Source: Streptomyces sp. HUAS YS2 (GTDB lineage Bacteria; Actinomycetota; Actinomycetes; Streptomycetales; Streptomycetaceae). From it: DNA of 64,000 bases. This document shows positions 8,217 through 15,609 of this stretch, in pieces. Both the position numbers and the translations under genes were made by a program. A model generated the notes under the pieces. It ran no database searches, was not told the origin of the DNA, and worked only from the letters and a program-made list of their open reading frames with translations. Numbering within the stretch: the first letter of the stretch is position 1; each line of letters begins with the position of its first letter. The DNA lies in the NCBI RefSeq assembly GCF_033343995.1, contig NZ_CP137573.1, positions 3,815,001-3,879,000 of the forward strand, given 5' to 3'.

Positions 8217-8722
8217 AGACACTGCTCGCCGATGGCCCCAGCGACCTGTACGCGACCGAGATGGAGCAGTTCGGACGCCTGGCCGGACTCTGGGCGACTG
8301 AGATCGCCTACTACCCCGCCCACGGGGCGCCGGCCCGCCGCGTCAGCGGCGAATGGGAGTTCGGCTACGCCCTGGAGGGCCGAGCCGTCCTGGACGTCTG
8401 GCAATGGCCCGGGCGCGGGGACCTCCCTGCCGCAGGCCGCGCTCCGGACCAGGAGTGCGGCCTGTGCGTGCGCATCTGGGATCCGCGCCTGCAACTGTGG
8501 CGGTTCACTTTCCACGGCACCGCCCGCGGCGACCTGGTGCACATGTACGCCCGCCAGATCGACGACGAGATCGTCATGGAACGCGCCGCAGGCAGCGACC
8601 TCATCCGCTGGACCTTCACCGAGATCACCGCCGACACCTTCCACTGGCGCAACGAACGATCGACCGACGGCGGACACAGCTGGCGACTCGACCAAGAGGT
8701 CAGCGCCCGCCGCCTACGGTGA
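8213..8722 (+). CDS. Conserved hypothetical, calycin/DUF1579-like
   Basis: 169 residues from ATG 8213, translationally coupled to the arginase-like gene by an ATGA overlap. It is rich in Trp and alternating beta pattern (WEFGYALEGRAVLDVWQWPG, LWRFTFHGTARGDLVHMYAR, WRNERSTDGGHSWRL), resembling small lipocalin-like barrels. There is no signal peptide. The substrate is unknown; operon context suggests it serves the same guanidino-compound pathway. Confidence 0.6.
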   Translation: MKTLLADGPSDLYATEMEQFGRLAGLWATEIAYYPAHGAPARRVSGEWEFGYALEGRAVLDVWQWPGRGDLPAAGRAPDQECGLCVRIWDPRLQLWRFTFHGTARGDLVHMYARQIDDEIVMERAAGSDLIRWTFTEITADTFHWRNERSTDGGHSWRLDQEVSARRLR

Positions 8723-8922
8723 GAGCCCTCGACGCCACGGTCAGGCCCTCTATCGGCAAAGGCACCACGTATCGACAGAGCGGCGTGGACGTACTGGACG
8801 CTGCTGGTGATACCGGAGTTCAGCCGCTCTACGGGGAGGTCGAGCACGGGAGGCTGACTCGTACACCTGGACCGAGCGGTCCAGTCTCCTCGCCCTGGCG
8901 TCAGGGGCTGGGAAGATGACTG

Positions 8923-8959
8923 CGGTGGCCGACCCCACTGACGCTGGGGTCGGCCACCG
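8923..8959 (+). terminator. Terminator of the arginase operon
   Basis: A 15-bp perfect stem (8923-8937 with 8945-8959) is followed by TCTTTCG. It ends the operon about 200 bp after the last stop; the intervening stretch holds no recognisable gene. Confidence 0.8.
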
Positions 8960-9006
8960 TCTTTCGTCTACGGCTACGACCATGCCCCGGCACAGCCGGC
9001 GGGCAC

Positions 9007-9251
9007 TCAGGTCAGGTAGTCGAAGGCGCCTGCCCTCGCGCCGGCGACATCGCCGAGATCTCCTCCCGGGTGTGCACAAGCGGGGTCTGCTCGGGCTGCT
9101 TGGAGTCCCTCAGGGCGACCAGGTCGCCGATGGCCTTCCCCTCGCTGTGCCTCCAGGAGGCGCAGCATGCATACGAGGCCGCCGAGTGCTGCAGCCAGGC
9201 TGAGGCGAGGGAGGCTGAGCAGGCCAGGCGAGAGGCCGAGCGCCGCCGCAA
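9007..9251 (-). pseudogene. Broken DUF397-like gene fragment
   Basis: The minus strand reads DLVALRDSKQPEQTPLVHTR, which resembles the C-terminal half of DUF397 proteins (VAVRDSK..., typically paired with XRE regulators). After EEIS the frame is lost, but the next frame continues GARAGAFDYLT and stops at 9007, exactly the usual DUF397 ending. The N-terminal WxxSS..GGNCVE part is absent. This is a frameshifted, truncated relic. Confidence 0.5.
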
Positions 9252-9311
9252 CGGCCGGTGGAGGCCGGGGCCAGGAGAGGGTCCAAGCCCGCTACCACCG
9301 CAGCAGCCGAG

Positions 9312-9644
9312 TCAGCCAAGGACTAGGGATTCGTCTCCGAAGTCTGCTACAAGCTTGAGCTGCCCTCCCAGCGCCGCCACGTAGGAGGCTAGGGTCTCGA
9401 CTTCAGAGCGCCTCACCTCGCCCCTCTCGATGGCTGAGACGCGACCCTGAGTGACACCCAGGATCTCCGCGACCTGGTTCTGCGTGATGTGCTGACGCTT
9501 CCGCACCTCCGCCAAGCGGTACGCCCGAACCTCGGCAAGCATCTGCTGCGTCCCTGCCTCGGTCCTTGCCTTCTCTTCGGGTGTGAACGCGAGATCTTCC
9601 TTAAGGTCGTCCCACGAGGTGGCGCCGCTCTTATCGGTGGTCAT
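9312..9644 (-). CDS. XRE-family antitoxin (HigA-like)
   Basis: 110 residues from ATG 9644, with GAGGAG upstream. An acidic N-terminal part is followed by a helix-turn-helix around residues 50-95 (KRQHITQNQVAEILGVTQGR, then VSAIERGEVRRSEVETLASY) and a short C-terminal strand. It overlaps the upstream toxin gene by ATGA, toxin first, which is the HigBA order. It should neutralise the toxin and repress the pair from the operator at 10039. The protein itself is intact. Confidence 0.85.
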   Translation of the reverse strand: MTTDKSGATSWDDLKEDLAFTPEEKARTEAGTQQMLAEVRAYRLAEVRKRQHITQNQVAEILGVTQGRVSAIERGEVRRSEVETLASYVAALGGQLKLVADFGDESLVLG

Positions 9645-10004
9645 GCCTGCGTCTCCTCTCGGTAGATCGCGTATGCCGCTTCGGCCTGTTTGATTGCGCT
9701 CGGGTACCAGGTCTGCCAACTCCCCGACTTGTCACCGCCGACCAGGATCACCGCGTTCCGGTCGGGGTCGAAGACGAACAACAGTCTGACCTCAGTTGAT
9801 CCGGACGAGCCTTGGCCGGAGCTCCTTGAGGTTCGGGAGCTTCGACCCCTTAATGTGATCGACCAAGGGACGCCCCAACGTGGGACCTTCCTGTTTGAGG
9901 ACGTCAAGGGCACTGGCGATCTGCACCAGCGTCTCCCGGTCGGTGCGACGAAGGCCATGAAGCCAGGCAAGCGCCGGCTCGATGACCTTGATCTCGTACG
10001 GCAT
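9641..10004 (-). pseudogene. RelE/HigB-type toxin gene with a one-base frameshift
   Basis: From ATG 10004 (AGGGG upstream) the frame reads MPYEIKVIEPALAWLHGLRR ... LPNLKELRP and then runs off to a stop at 9792. Removing one T from the pair at 9812-9813 (plus strand) restores LKELRPGSSGSTEVRLLFVF and continues to AYAIYREETQA, ending at 9641 in overlap with the antitoxin. The restored product of about 120 residues has the family pattern of an mRNA-cleaving ribosome-dependent toxin. As written the toxin is dead. The alternatives are a sequencing indel or, less likely, programmed frameshifting. Confidence 0.8.
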
Positions 10005-10038
10005 AAGCCCCTCTGGTCGACTAATACCCCTGCATGAT

Positions 10039-10067
10039 ATCACCTACACGTGATACTCGCAGGTGAT
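10039..10067 (-). promoter_or_regulatory. Toxin-antitoxin operator
   Basis: ATCACCT (10039-10045) and AGGTGAT (10061-10067) form an inverted repeat with CACGTG between them, 35 bp upstream of the toxin start. It is the expected autoregulatory site for the XRE antitoxin. Confidence 0.55.
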
Positions 10068-10483
10068 CCCGCAGCGATGCCCCCCACTGGTTTCACGCGG
10101 ACCAGTCGGGGCCGGATGCAGGCCATTGGTGCACCATGCGGGGGCGGCGACCACGCGGACGGTGGTGTCGCCCTGCCGACACCACCCATCTCGGCGGCCC
10201 GGCCGCACGAACAGCTCAGGGAGGCTCGCCTCCCTGCGGATACGCCCGCACCGGCCCTTCACACGAAGCCTGCAGATCACCGACCACCCCGGAGCTCTCA
10301 CCCACCCGACTCACACACCTCGTCACGCACGCCGTCGCACCAGGACGAAGAACGTCCGCATCGACCGCACCGCTGGCGATCCCGCAGCAGCGCTCGATCG
10401 AATGGGGCTACACCCTCGACTGGCCGAGGAACTCGGTCCGGCAGCCCGAGACTCCGGGCCGTGCCCCATCCGTGCCCTTCGGA
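10068..10483. other. Gene-free stretch of cassette A
   Basis: No frame here gives a recognisable protein on either strand, and codon bias is not sustained. It separates the toxin promoter from the att arm and probably represents decayed element DNA. Confidence 0.5.
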
Positions 10484-10662
10484 GCGGTGAACAGCGGTCG
10501 ACACGGGTGCCACAGAGCCAGCGACCGGCTCCGCCTCAGAGAACGTTTTCGCAGGTCAGATGCCTGCCGATCAAGCCGGGCGGCGGTGATTCCCAAGCTT
10601 ATAGCGCGGGTTCGATTCCCGTCATCCGCTCTTTGGAGAATGCCCAGGTCAGCGACCTGGGC
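10484..10662 (+). repeat. att-like site copy 2: arm, tRNA 3' core, terminator
   Basis: An arm starting GCGGTGAACAGCGGTC (10484) with TTTTCGCAGGTCAG near 10546 leads into GTGATTCCCAAGCTTATAG and the 31-bp core at 10601-10631. A terminator stem at 10642-10650/10654-10662 follows. The 5' half of the tRNA is absent, so this is an att remnant and not a tRNA gene. Confidence 0.85.
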
Positions 10663-10722
10663 CTTCTTTCCTGTCCGGGACGGCTTCATCGTCGAGTGGG
10701 GCGTCTCGGACGATTCTGGCGG

Positions 10723-10860
10723 TCAGGAGAACCCGCTCCTCAGCGCATTGCGGCGTTCCACTCCGATCGATATCGGAGTCACGCTCGAGAGGTCCTTCAG
10801 CTTGGCGCCCGCGTCGGCGGCGAGGGTGCTGCCCGTGTGGCGGAGGTCGTAGAAACGTGC
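10723..10860 (-). pseudogene. Tyrosine integrase remnant
   Basis: The minus strand encodes RFYDLRHTGSTLAADAGAKL followed by KDL, the box-II region of actinobacterial site-specific integrases (HxLR/LRHTG signature). It then diverges and stops at 10723. Upstream the integrase frame is lost near 10860, where another frame (FGPGWPIGDVVVRRLGDGDP) begins. The catalytic tyrosine and box I are missing. It lies 60 bp from att copy 2, where an element integrase would be expected, and it is non-functional. Confidence 0.75.
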
Positions 10861-11059
10861 TCGACAGGATCGCCATCACCGAGACGCCTCACCACGACAT
10901 CCCCGATCGGCCACCCCGGACCGAACTGCTCCCGGAGGGGGCCCGCGCTTCCGAAATGCTGCACTCAGGGTGAGTCACTATCTATGACCGCGGGCCGAGA
11001 ATTTACCGTGCCTCGCGGGGAGAGTTTTTACCGCAACACACAGAGGGCGATTGATCTGC

Positions 11060-11256
11060 ACGCAGAAGCCGCCGCGACCTGCTACTGTCGATATCAGTTG
11101 CAGTTTTGGTACCCAAAGACTTCAAGTGCCTCCAGGCGGCCCTCCGTCGCGCAGGAGCACTTTTTATTTCCGGTCATTTTCCGGGCAGGGCATCATCGCG
11201 GCGACACGGCATCCGTAAAGTGCGGATGCCGATGTACTGCCCAAAGGAGATATGAC
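11060..11256 (+). promoter_or_regulatory. Probable long 5' leader of the cold-shock gene
   Basis: An unusually AT-containing 200-bp stretch precedes the cold-shock gene (for example ACTTTTTATTTCCGGTCATT near 11159). A perfect 9-bp hairpin (11207-11215 with 11223-11231) ends 12 bp before the AAGGAG binding site. Long structured leaders that change fold with temperature are known for csp genes. That this is one is inference. Confidence 0.45.
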
Positions 11257-11460
11257 ATGGCTGCTGGCACCGTGAAGTGGTTCAACGCGGAAAAGGGCTT
11301 CGGCTTCATCGAGCAGGACGGTGGCGGCCCCGACGTGTTCGCCCACTACTCGAACATCGCCGCCCAGGGCTTCCGCGAGCTGCAGGAAGGCCAGAAGGTC
11401 ACCTTCGACATCGCGCAGGGCCAGAAGGGCCCGACGGCCGAGAACATCGTTCCCGCCTGA
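11257..11460 (+). CDS. Cold-shock protein (CspA family)
   Basis: 67 residues from ATG 11257, with AAGGAG at 11244. The first ATG at 11252 is out of frame. RNP1 (KGFGFI) and RNP2 (VFAHY, with His as in the Streptomyces F40-type variants) are present. It binds single-stranded RNA/DNA as an RNA chaperone. It is followed by a strong terminator and then by a DEAD-box helicase gene, a functionally coherent cold-adaptation pair. Confidence 0.93.
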   Translation: MAAGTVKWFNAEKGFGFIEQDGGGPDVFAHYSNIAAQGFRELQEGQKVTFDIAQGQKGPTAENIVPA

Positions 11461-11477
11461 AGCTGACGCGCAGTTCG

Positions 11478-11517
11478 TAGCTGGGGCCCGCATCCCTCGG
11501 GGTGCGGGCCCCAGCTA
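11478..11517 (+). terminator. csp terminator
   Basis: A 15-bp perfect stem (11478-11492 with 11503-11517) lies 17 bp after the stop codon. Confidence 0.88.
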
Positions 11518-11777
11518 CAGGCATTTTCAGGCAGCGTTTTCCTCTACGGGACGGCCATCGACTTCCGCCGCCCATGGGCCCTCCGAGGACGCCCGCCCAC
11601 TTCGAACCTGTGTCCCTCCGCCGCCCTGGATCCCTGGATATCGACGTCCACCTGACGTCACTCTCTTTCAGTTTCAGCGCCTGCACCGATACAGAATCCG
11701 TGCGAGCAATATTCGCTTTCGCATTACCTTCGGCCCGTTCTTTCGGTTCCCCGCACCGCTCCACCGCTGCGGGAATT

Positions 11778-11801
11778 CCTTGATGACGTGCCGCATCAAG
11801 G
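11778..11801 (+). promoter_or_regulatory. Hairpin just before the helicase start
   Basis: CCTTGATG (11778-11785) pairs with CATCAAGG (11794-11801), ending at the GAAGG binding site of the helicase gene, whose ATG is at 11812. The preceding 260 bp hold no gene. The hairpin could tune translation, perhaps with temperature; this is inference. Confidence 0.45.
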
Positions 11802-11811
11802 AAGGTTCTGA

Positions 11812-13311
11812 ATGAACCCCACACGCACGACCAGCCGCTCCTCCCGCAGCCGCCGCACCGGCGGCTCCGCCTTCGGCTCCATCGCCGCTCCCGTCCGGTC
11901 CGGTCGCTTCGGTTCGGCCGCCCCCAGCCGTGCGGGAGACCCGAGCCGCTCGGGCGGCCGCGGCCGTCGGCTCGCCGCGGTGCAGGGAGAGTTCGCCCTC
12001 CCCAAGACGATCACGCCCCCGCTGCCCGCCGTCGAGGCGTTCGGCGCGCTCGACATGCCCAGGGAGCTCCTGGCCGCGCTCACCGCGCAGGGCGTGTCCG
12101 TGCCGTTCCCGATCCAGGGCGCGACCCTGCCGAACTCCCTCGTGGGCCGTGACGTGCTGGGCCGCGGCCGGACCGGCTCCGGCAAGACCCTCGCCTTCGG
12201 CCTGGCCCTCCTGGCCCGCACCGCCGGGCAGCGCGCCGAGCCCCGTCGGCCGATCGCCCTCGTCCTCGTCCCCACCCGCGAGCTGGCCCAGCAGGTGACC
12301 GACGCCCTCACGCCGTACGCCCGCGCCGTCAGGCTGCGCCTGGCGACCGTGGTCGGCGGCATGCCCATCGGGCGCCAGGCCGGCGCCCTGCGGGGCGGTG
12401 CCGAGGTCGTCGTCGCCACCCCCGGGCGCCTCAAGGACCTCATCGACCGAGGCGACTGCGGGCTGGACCAGGTCGCGATCACCGTCCTGGACGAGGCCGA
12501 CCAGATGGCCGACCTGGGCTTCATGCCCCAGGTCACCGCTCTCCTGGACCAGGTACGCCCCGAGGGCCAGCGGATGCTGTTCTCCGCCACCCTGGACCGC
12601 AACGTCGACCTCCTGGTCCGCCGCTACCTCACCGACCCCGTCGTCCACTCCGTCGACCCCTCCCAGGGTGCGGTCACCACCATGGAACACCACCTCCTGC
12701 ACGTGCACGGCGCTGACAAGCACCGGGTGACGACGGAGATCGCGGCGCGCGAGGGACGGGTGATCATGTTCCTGGACACCAAGCACGCCGTGGACCGGCT
12801 CACCCAGGACCTCCTCGACAGCGGAGTCCGCGCCGCGGGGCTCCACGGCGGCAAGTCCCAGCCCCAGCGCACCCGCACCCTCGCCCAGTTCAAGACGGGC
12901 CACGTCACCGTCCTGGTGGCCACGAACGTCGCCGCCCGTGGCATCCACGTCGACAACCTCGACCTCGTCGTCAACGTGGATCCGCCGACCGACCACAAGG
13001 ACTACCTCCACCGCGGCGGCCGCACCGCCCGCGCGGGCGAGTCCGGAAGCGTCGTCACCCTGGTCACCGCCAACCAGAGGCGCGGCCTGACCCGCCTCAT
13101 GGCCACCGCCGGCATCGTGCCCCGGACCACCCAGGTCCGCTCCGGCGAGGAAGCGCTCCACCGGATCACCGGCGCGCGGACCCCCTCCGGCGTCCCGGTC
13201 ACCATCACCGCGCCGACGGCCGAGCCGCGTAAGCGCGGCCCGGTGTCCCGCGGTCGGCGTAGCGCCGCCTCGGCGGCCCGCCGCGCGAGCTCACAGCGAG
13301 CCGGCGCGTGA
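11812..13311 (+). CDS. DEAD-box ATP-dependent RNA helicase
   Basis: 499 residues from ATG 11812. A basic Ser/Arg-rich leader of about 60 residues precedes the core. In order: Q motif FPIQGATL, Walker A GRTGSGKT, PTRELAQQ, TPGRL, VLDEADQM (DEAD), FSATLDR (SAT), then the C-terminal RecA domain with ATNVAARGIHVD and HRGGRTARAG. A basic RGR tail ends the protein. It unwinds structured RNA and with the cold-shock gene forms a cold-adaptation module. No frameshift is present, unlike several neighbours. Confidence 0.94.
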   Translation: MNPTRTTSRSSRSRRTGGSAFGSIAAPVRSGRFGSAAPSRAGDPSRSGGRGRRLAAVQGEFALPKTITPPLPAVEAFGALDMPRELLAALTAQGVSVPFPIQGATLPNSLVGRDVLGRGRTGSGKTLAFGLALLARTAGQRAEPRRPIALVLVPTRELAQQVTDALTPYARAVRLRLATVVGGMPIGRQAGALRGGAEVVVATPGRLKDLIDRGDCGLDQVAITVLDEADQMADLGFMPQVTALLDQVRPEGQRMLFSATLDRNVDLLVRRYLTDPVVHSVDPSQGAVTTMEHHLLHVHGADKHRVTTEIAAREGRVIMFLDTKHAVDRLTQDLLDSGVRAAGLHGGKSQPQRTRTLAQFKTGHVTVLVATNVAARGIHVDNLDLVVNVDPPTDHKDYLHRGGRTARAGESGSVVTLVTANQRRGLTRLMATAGIVPRTTQVRSGEEALHRITGARTPSGVPVTITAPTAEPRKRGPVSRGRRSAASAARRASSQRAGA

Positions 13312-13390
13312 GCCCGCGGCGGTCCGCCGTCCGCCTGGCGGTCCGCACGTCGTGTGAAGAGGAATCCGACCCATCTCCGCAGGAGGCATT

Positions 13391-13810
13391 TTGACGCCGG
13401 CCCAGACTTTGACGCTGGTTCAGACGCAGCCCCGCTCAGCGAACGCCAACCCCGTGGACAGGAAGGTGGCCGACCTCACGGAAACGGCCGCACCGCGGGT
13501 CGGTGACGACATGACCGTGGAAGTGGCCCTGTCCGTCGTGATCAGTGCCCGCTCGGAGCATCTGCTCATCTGCGACGACGACGGTCTGTGTACCCGGCTG
13601 GTCACCCGGGCCCAGCTCGCCGTCGTCCGTGACAGCAGCGCGTACACGGACCGCATCCGGCTGCGCGACATCCCTGGCGACCACCGGCCGTTCACCTCGC
13701 CCCCCACCCAGATCGCCCCGGCCGGACACCCCACGAGGAACCACCGGAGCGCCGCCTTGCCCGGAGCGGCCGGACAAGGCGGCGCTCCGGACGCCCTCAC
13801 CCCCGCCTGA
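13391..13810 (+). CDS. CBS-domain-like protein
   Basis: 139 residues from TTG 13391, fixed by a perfect AGGAGG 4 bases upstream. The region DDMTVEVALSVVISARSEHL through RLRDI has a CBS-like pattern of one full and one partial motif. The C-terminal third matches the second CBS motif poorly and contains a 16-bp inverted repeat. It may bind a ligand such as an adenyl nucleotide. It is 79 bp after the helicase gene and probably co-transcribed. Confidence 0.6.
   Translation: MTPAQTLTLVQTQPRSANANPVDRKVADLTETAAPRVGDDMTVEVALSVVISARSEHLLICDDDGLCTRLVTRAQLAVVRDSSAYTDRIRLRDIPGDHRPFTSPPTQIAPAGHPTRNHRSAALPGAAGQGGAPDALTPA
13744..13790 (+). terminator. Perfect 16-bp hairpin inside the end of the CBS-like gene
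   Basis: Bases 13744-13759 pair exactly with 13775-13790 around a 15-nt loop. It has the strength of a terminator but lies 20 bp before the stop codon, so it may be an attenuator or a terminator sequence recruited into the coding region. Confidence 0.6.
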
Positions 13811-13860
13811 ACCGACTCACCGCGGCCGGCCCCCTTCTCCCTCTCTCCCTGTGAGGCACC

Positions 13861-14166
13861 ATGCGTTGCGTCATCGCCCGGTACCCGTTCGATCTGACCA
13901 AGAGCGGCGTCCTGGAATCCATGAAGGGCATCAAGCCCGAGCCGGTCACCGGTGAATCCGTGATCATCGGTCGCCGCGCCTATCCCGCCAAGCAGGTCGG
14001 CCAGGTCATCACCCGCCAGGACCGCCGTGACTTCAGCTCCGGCGAAGTCCTGAGGGCCATGACCCGGCTCGGTTTCACCTGCCGAGGGCTTGCCGACGCC
14101 GACGCACCCGACCTCACCCCGGTGCAGCAGGCATCCGCGATGCTCGGCACCCCGGTCGCCGTCTGA
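13861..14166 (+). CDS. Conserved hypothetical protein
   Basis: 101 residues from ATG 13861 (MRCVIARYPFDLTKSGVLES). Features include VIIGRRAYPAKQVGQVITRQ and a closing TPVQQASAMLGTPVAV. It is small and soluble with no recognised domain. It lies 50 bp after the CBS-like gene in the helicase cluster and ends before a terminator, so it is probably the last gene of that transcript. Confidence 0.6.
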   Translation: MRCVIARYPFDLTKSGVLESMKGIKPEPVTGESVIIGRRAYPAKQVGQVITRQDRRDFSSGEVLRAMTRLGFTCRGLADADAPDLTPVQQASAMLGTPVAV

Positions 14167-14204
14167 CCGACGGGACCGACGCGAGCCGCCACCGGACAGC
14201 CTGA

Positions 14205-14242
14205 GGAGGGCCCGACCCGCACACGTGCCGGTCGGGCCCTCC
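14205..14242 (+). terminator. Terminator of the helicase cluster
   Basis: A 13-bp perfect stem (14205-14217 with 14230-14242) lies 38 bp after the stop codon. Confidence 0.8.
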
Positions 14243-14878
14243 CGCGTACGACGGGCTTCCCGGCCGCGCTGCGACAAAGGACAACTTCCCCTCTCGACAC
14301 ACAAAAATCTGTCTCGGCTGGAGTAGACATTGAGTGGTGTCGTGGTTATGGTTTCTCTCGTAGCCCAGAGAGACAAGAAGGCCGGGCAGAGATGAACTGC
14401 CGGGCAGCAGTACCCGCAAGTGCAGTTGGCAGGGCGGTGCGGTGGTGGAGTTCCGAAGCCAGGATCGTCAGCAGGATGGCGACGGGACTGACGACCGCAC
14501 CGGGTGGCCCGCAGTGATCAGGGGCCGCCGTCCACGGGACCACGGTCATGACCGTCGCGGTGCCCGTAAGCGCAGTACCAGCAGTACGCAGTCCCCGTTG
14601 GGAAGCAATTGATCACCGAGGGAAGAACGGAGGGACCGAGCGCCATCAGGATCGCCCGGGGCGGAACTCTTGACCCCGGGTACCGCAGGACATCGACAGT
14701 GAGGTGGTCTCCGGTCAAGCAATCGCGATCCCCGCGAGCCCGACAGCATCTCGGTCGGGTCGGCGGAAACAGAAGGCCGGTGCAGTATCAGGACCGGCAG
14801 ATGGTGTAGTAGTTCCTTCGGGGCCCTGGTGCCAGTACGGCACCGGGGCCCCTCCACGCGTTCACCAGAGAGGTGCAA
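14243..14878 (+). promoter_or_regulatory. 636-bp non-coding leader before the MerR-type gene
   Basis: No long frame is sustained here. Visible structures are TCTCTC/GAGAGA (14354 and 14368), a direct repeat GCCGGGCAG about 16 bp apart near 14382, and an imperfect 14-bp hairpin at 14820-14851 just before the MerR gene. A 53-codon frame starting VVEFRSQDRQQDGD near 14440 is possible but weak. It is a candidate long 5' UTR or small RNA locus. Confidence 0.4.
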
Positions 14879-15217
14879 GTGACAGCAGACGACTCCTTCG
14901 GCCGTCTCGACGACGACGACTACCCCGCCTACACGATGGGCCGGGCCGCCGAGATGGTCGGCACCACCCAGGGATTCCTGCGCGCCCTCGGCGAAGCGCG
15001 CCTCATCACTCCGCTGCGTTCCGGCGGCGGCCACCGCCGCTACTCCCGCTACCAGCTGCGCATCGCCGCCCGCGCCCGGGAGCTGGTCGACCAGGGCACC
15101 CCCATCGAGGCCGCCTGCCGCATCATCATCCTCGAAGACCAGCTCGAAGAAGCCCAGCGCATCAACGCCGAGTACCGCCGCGCCGCCGAGTCATCCCCGC
15201 CGCCGTCCTCGGAGTGA
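14879..15217 (+). CDS. MerR/BldC-like DNA-binding protein
   Basis: 112 residues from GTG 14879, with GAGAGG 5 bases upstream. The single winged helix-turn-helix reads YTMGRAAEMVGTTQGFLRAL, then EARLITPLRSGGGHRRYSRY, typical of MerR N-terminal domains. A short helical tail (EDQLEEAQRINAEYRRAA) replaces any effector domain, as in BldC-type regulators. It probably dimerises and binds DNA without a ligand. Targets are unknown. Confidence 0.82.
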   Translation: MTADDSFGRLDDDDYPAYTMGRAAEMVGTTQGFLRALGEARLITPLRSGGGHRRYSRYQLRIAARARELVDQGTPIEAACRIIILEDQLEEAQRINAEYRRAAESSPPPSSE

Positions 15218-15344
15218 GCCGAGCGAGCCCGTCGACAGCACGGAGCCCTGCTCCGATACGGGTTCCCGCCGTCCTCTCCTGAACAGCGCACCGATCCTGT
15301 GGCCCCGCGCGTCCACGACGACATGGGTCCGCCCCTGGCAGATG

Positions 15345-15398
15345 TCCGCCATCGGCCACCTGTTCGGGAAGCACTTCGGCTGCCTGGGTGACGTTGTC
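15345..15398 (-). pseudogene. Fragment of a DUF5994 gene
   Basis: The minus strand reads DNVTQAAEVLPEQVADGG, closely matching DNVTQAAEILLAELPHA near the C terminus of the intact DUF5994 gene at 19733; 17 bases are identical. Flanking sequence is unrelated. The rest of 15218-15609 shows no convincing gene. Confidence 0.5.
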
Positions 15399-15609
15399 CT
15401 GCGATGACGCCCAGTCGGCCATCGTCTCCCGCCGGTCCCCAGCGTGCCTCGTCGAGCGCTGTACCGGCGACCGCGTCCTGTGTGGCGGGCCCGGCCGTCG
15501 AGGCGCATCCTGGCGGCGAGATCGCCGGTGGCGGGCCCGGCTCCCGTGCCCGCCGGGCCGTGGCAGATGCGCTGCACGGCCCGTCCGCCGCCCTGCGGAA
15601 GGGAGCGGG

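Noticed and set aside
10063..11460. A 465-codon frame running through att copy 2 into the cold-shock gene
   Set aside because: The cold-shock protein has its own Shine-Dalgarno and a 67-residue family length. The upstream part crosses a terminator and has no protein features.
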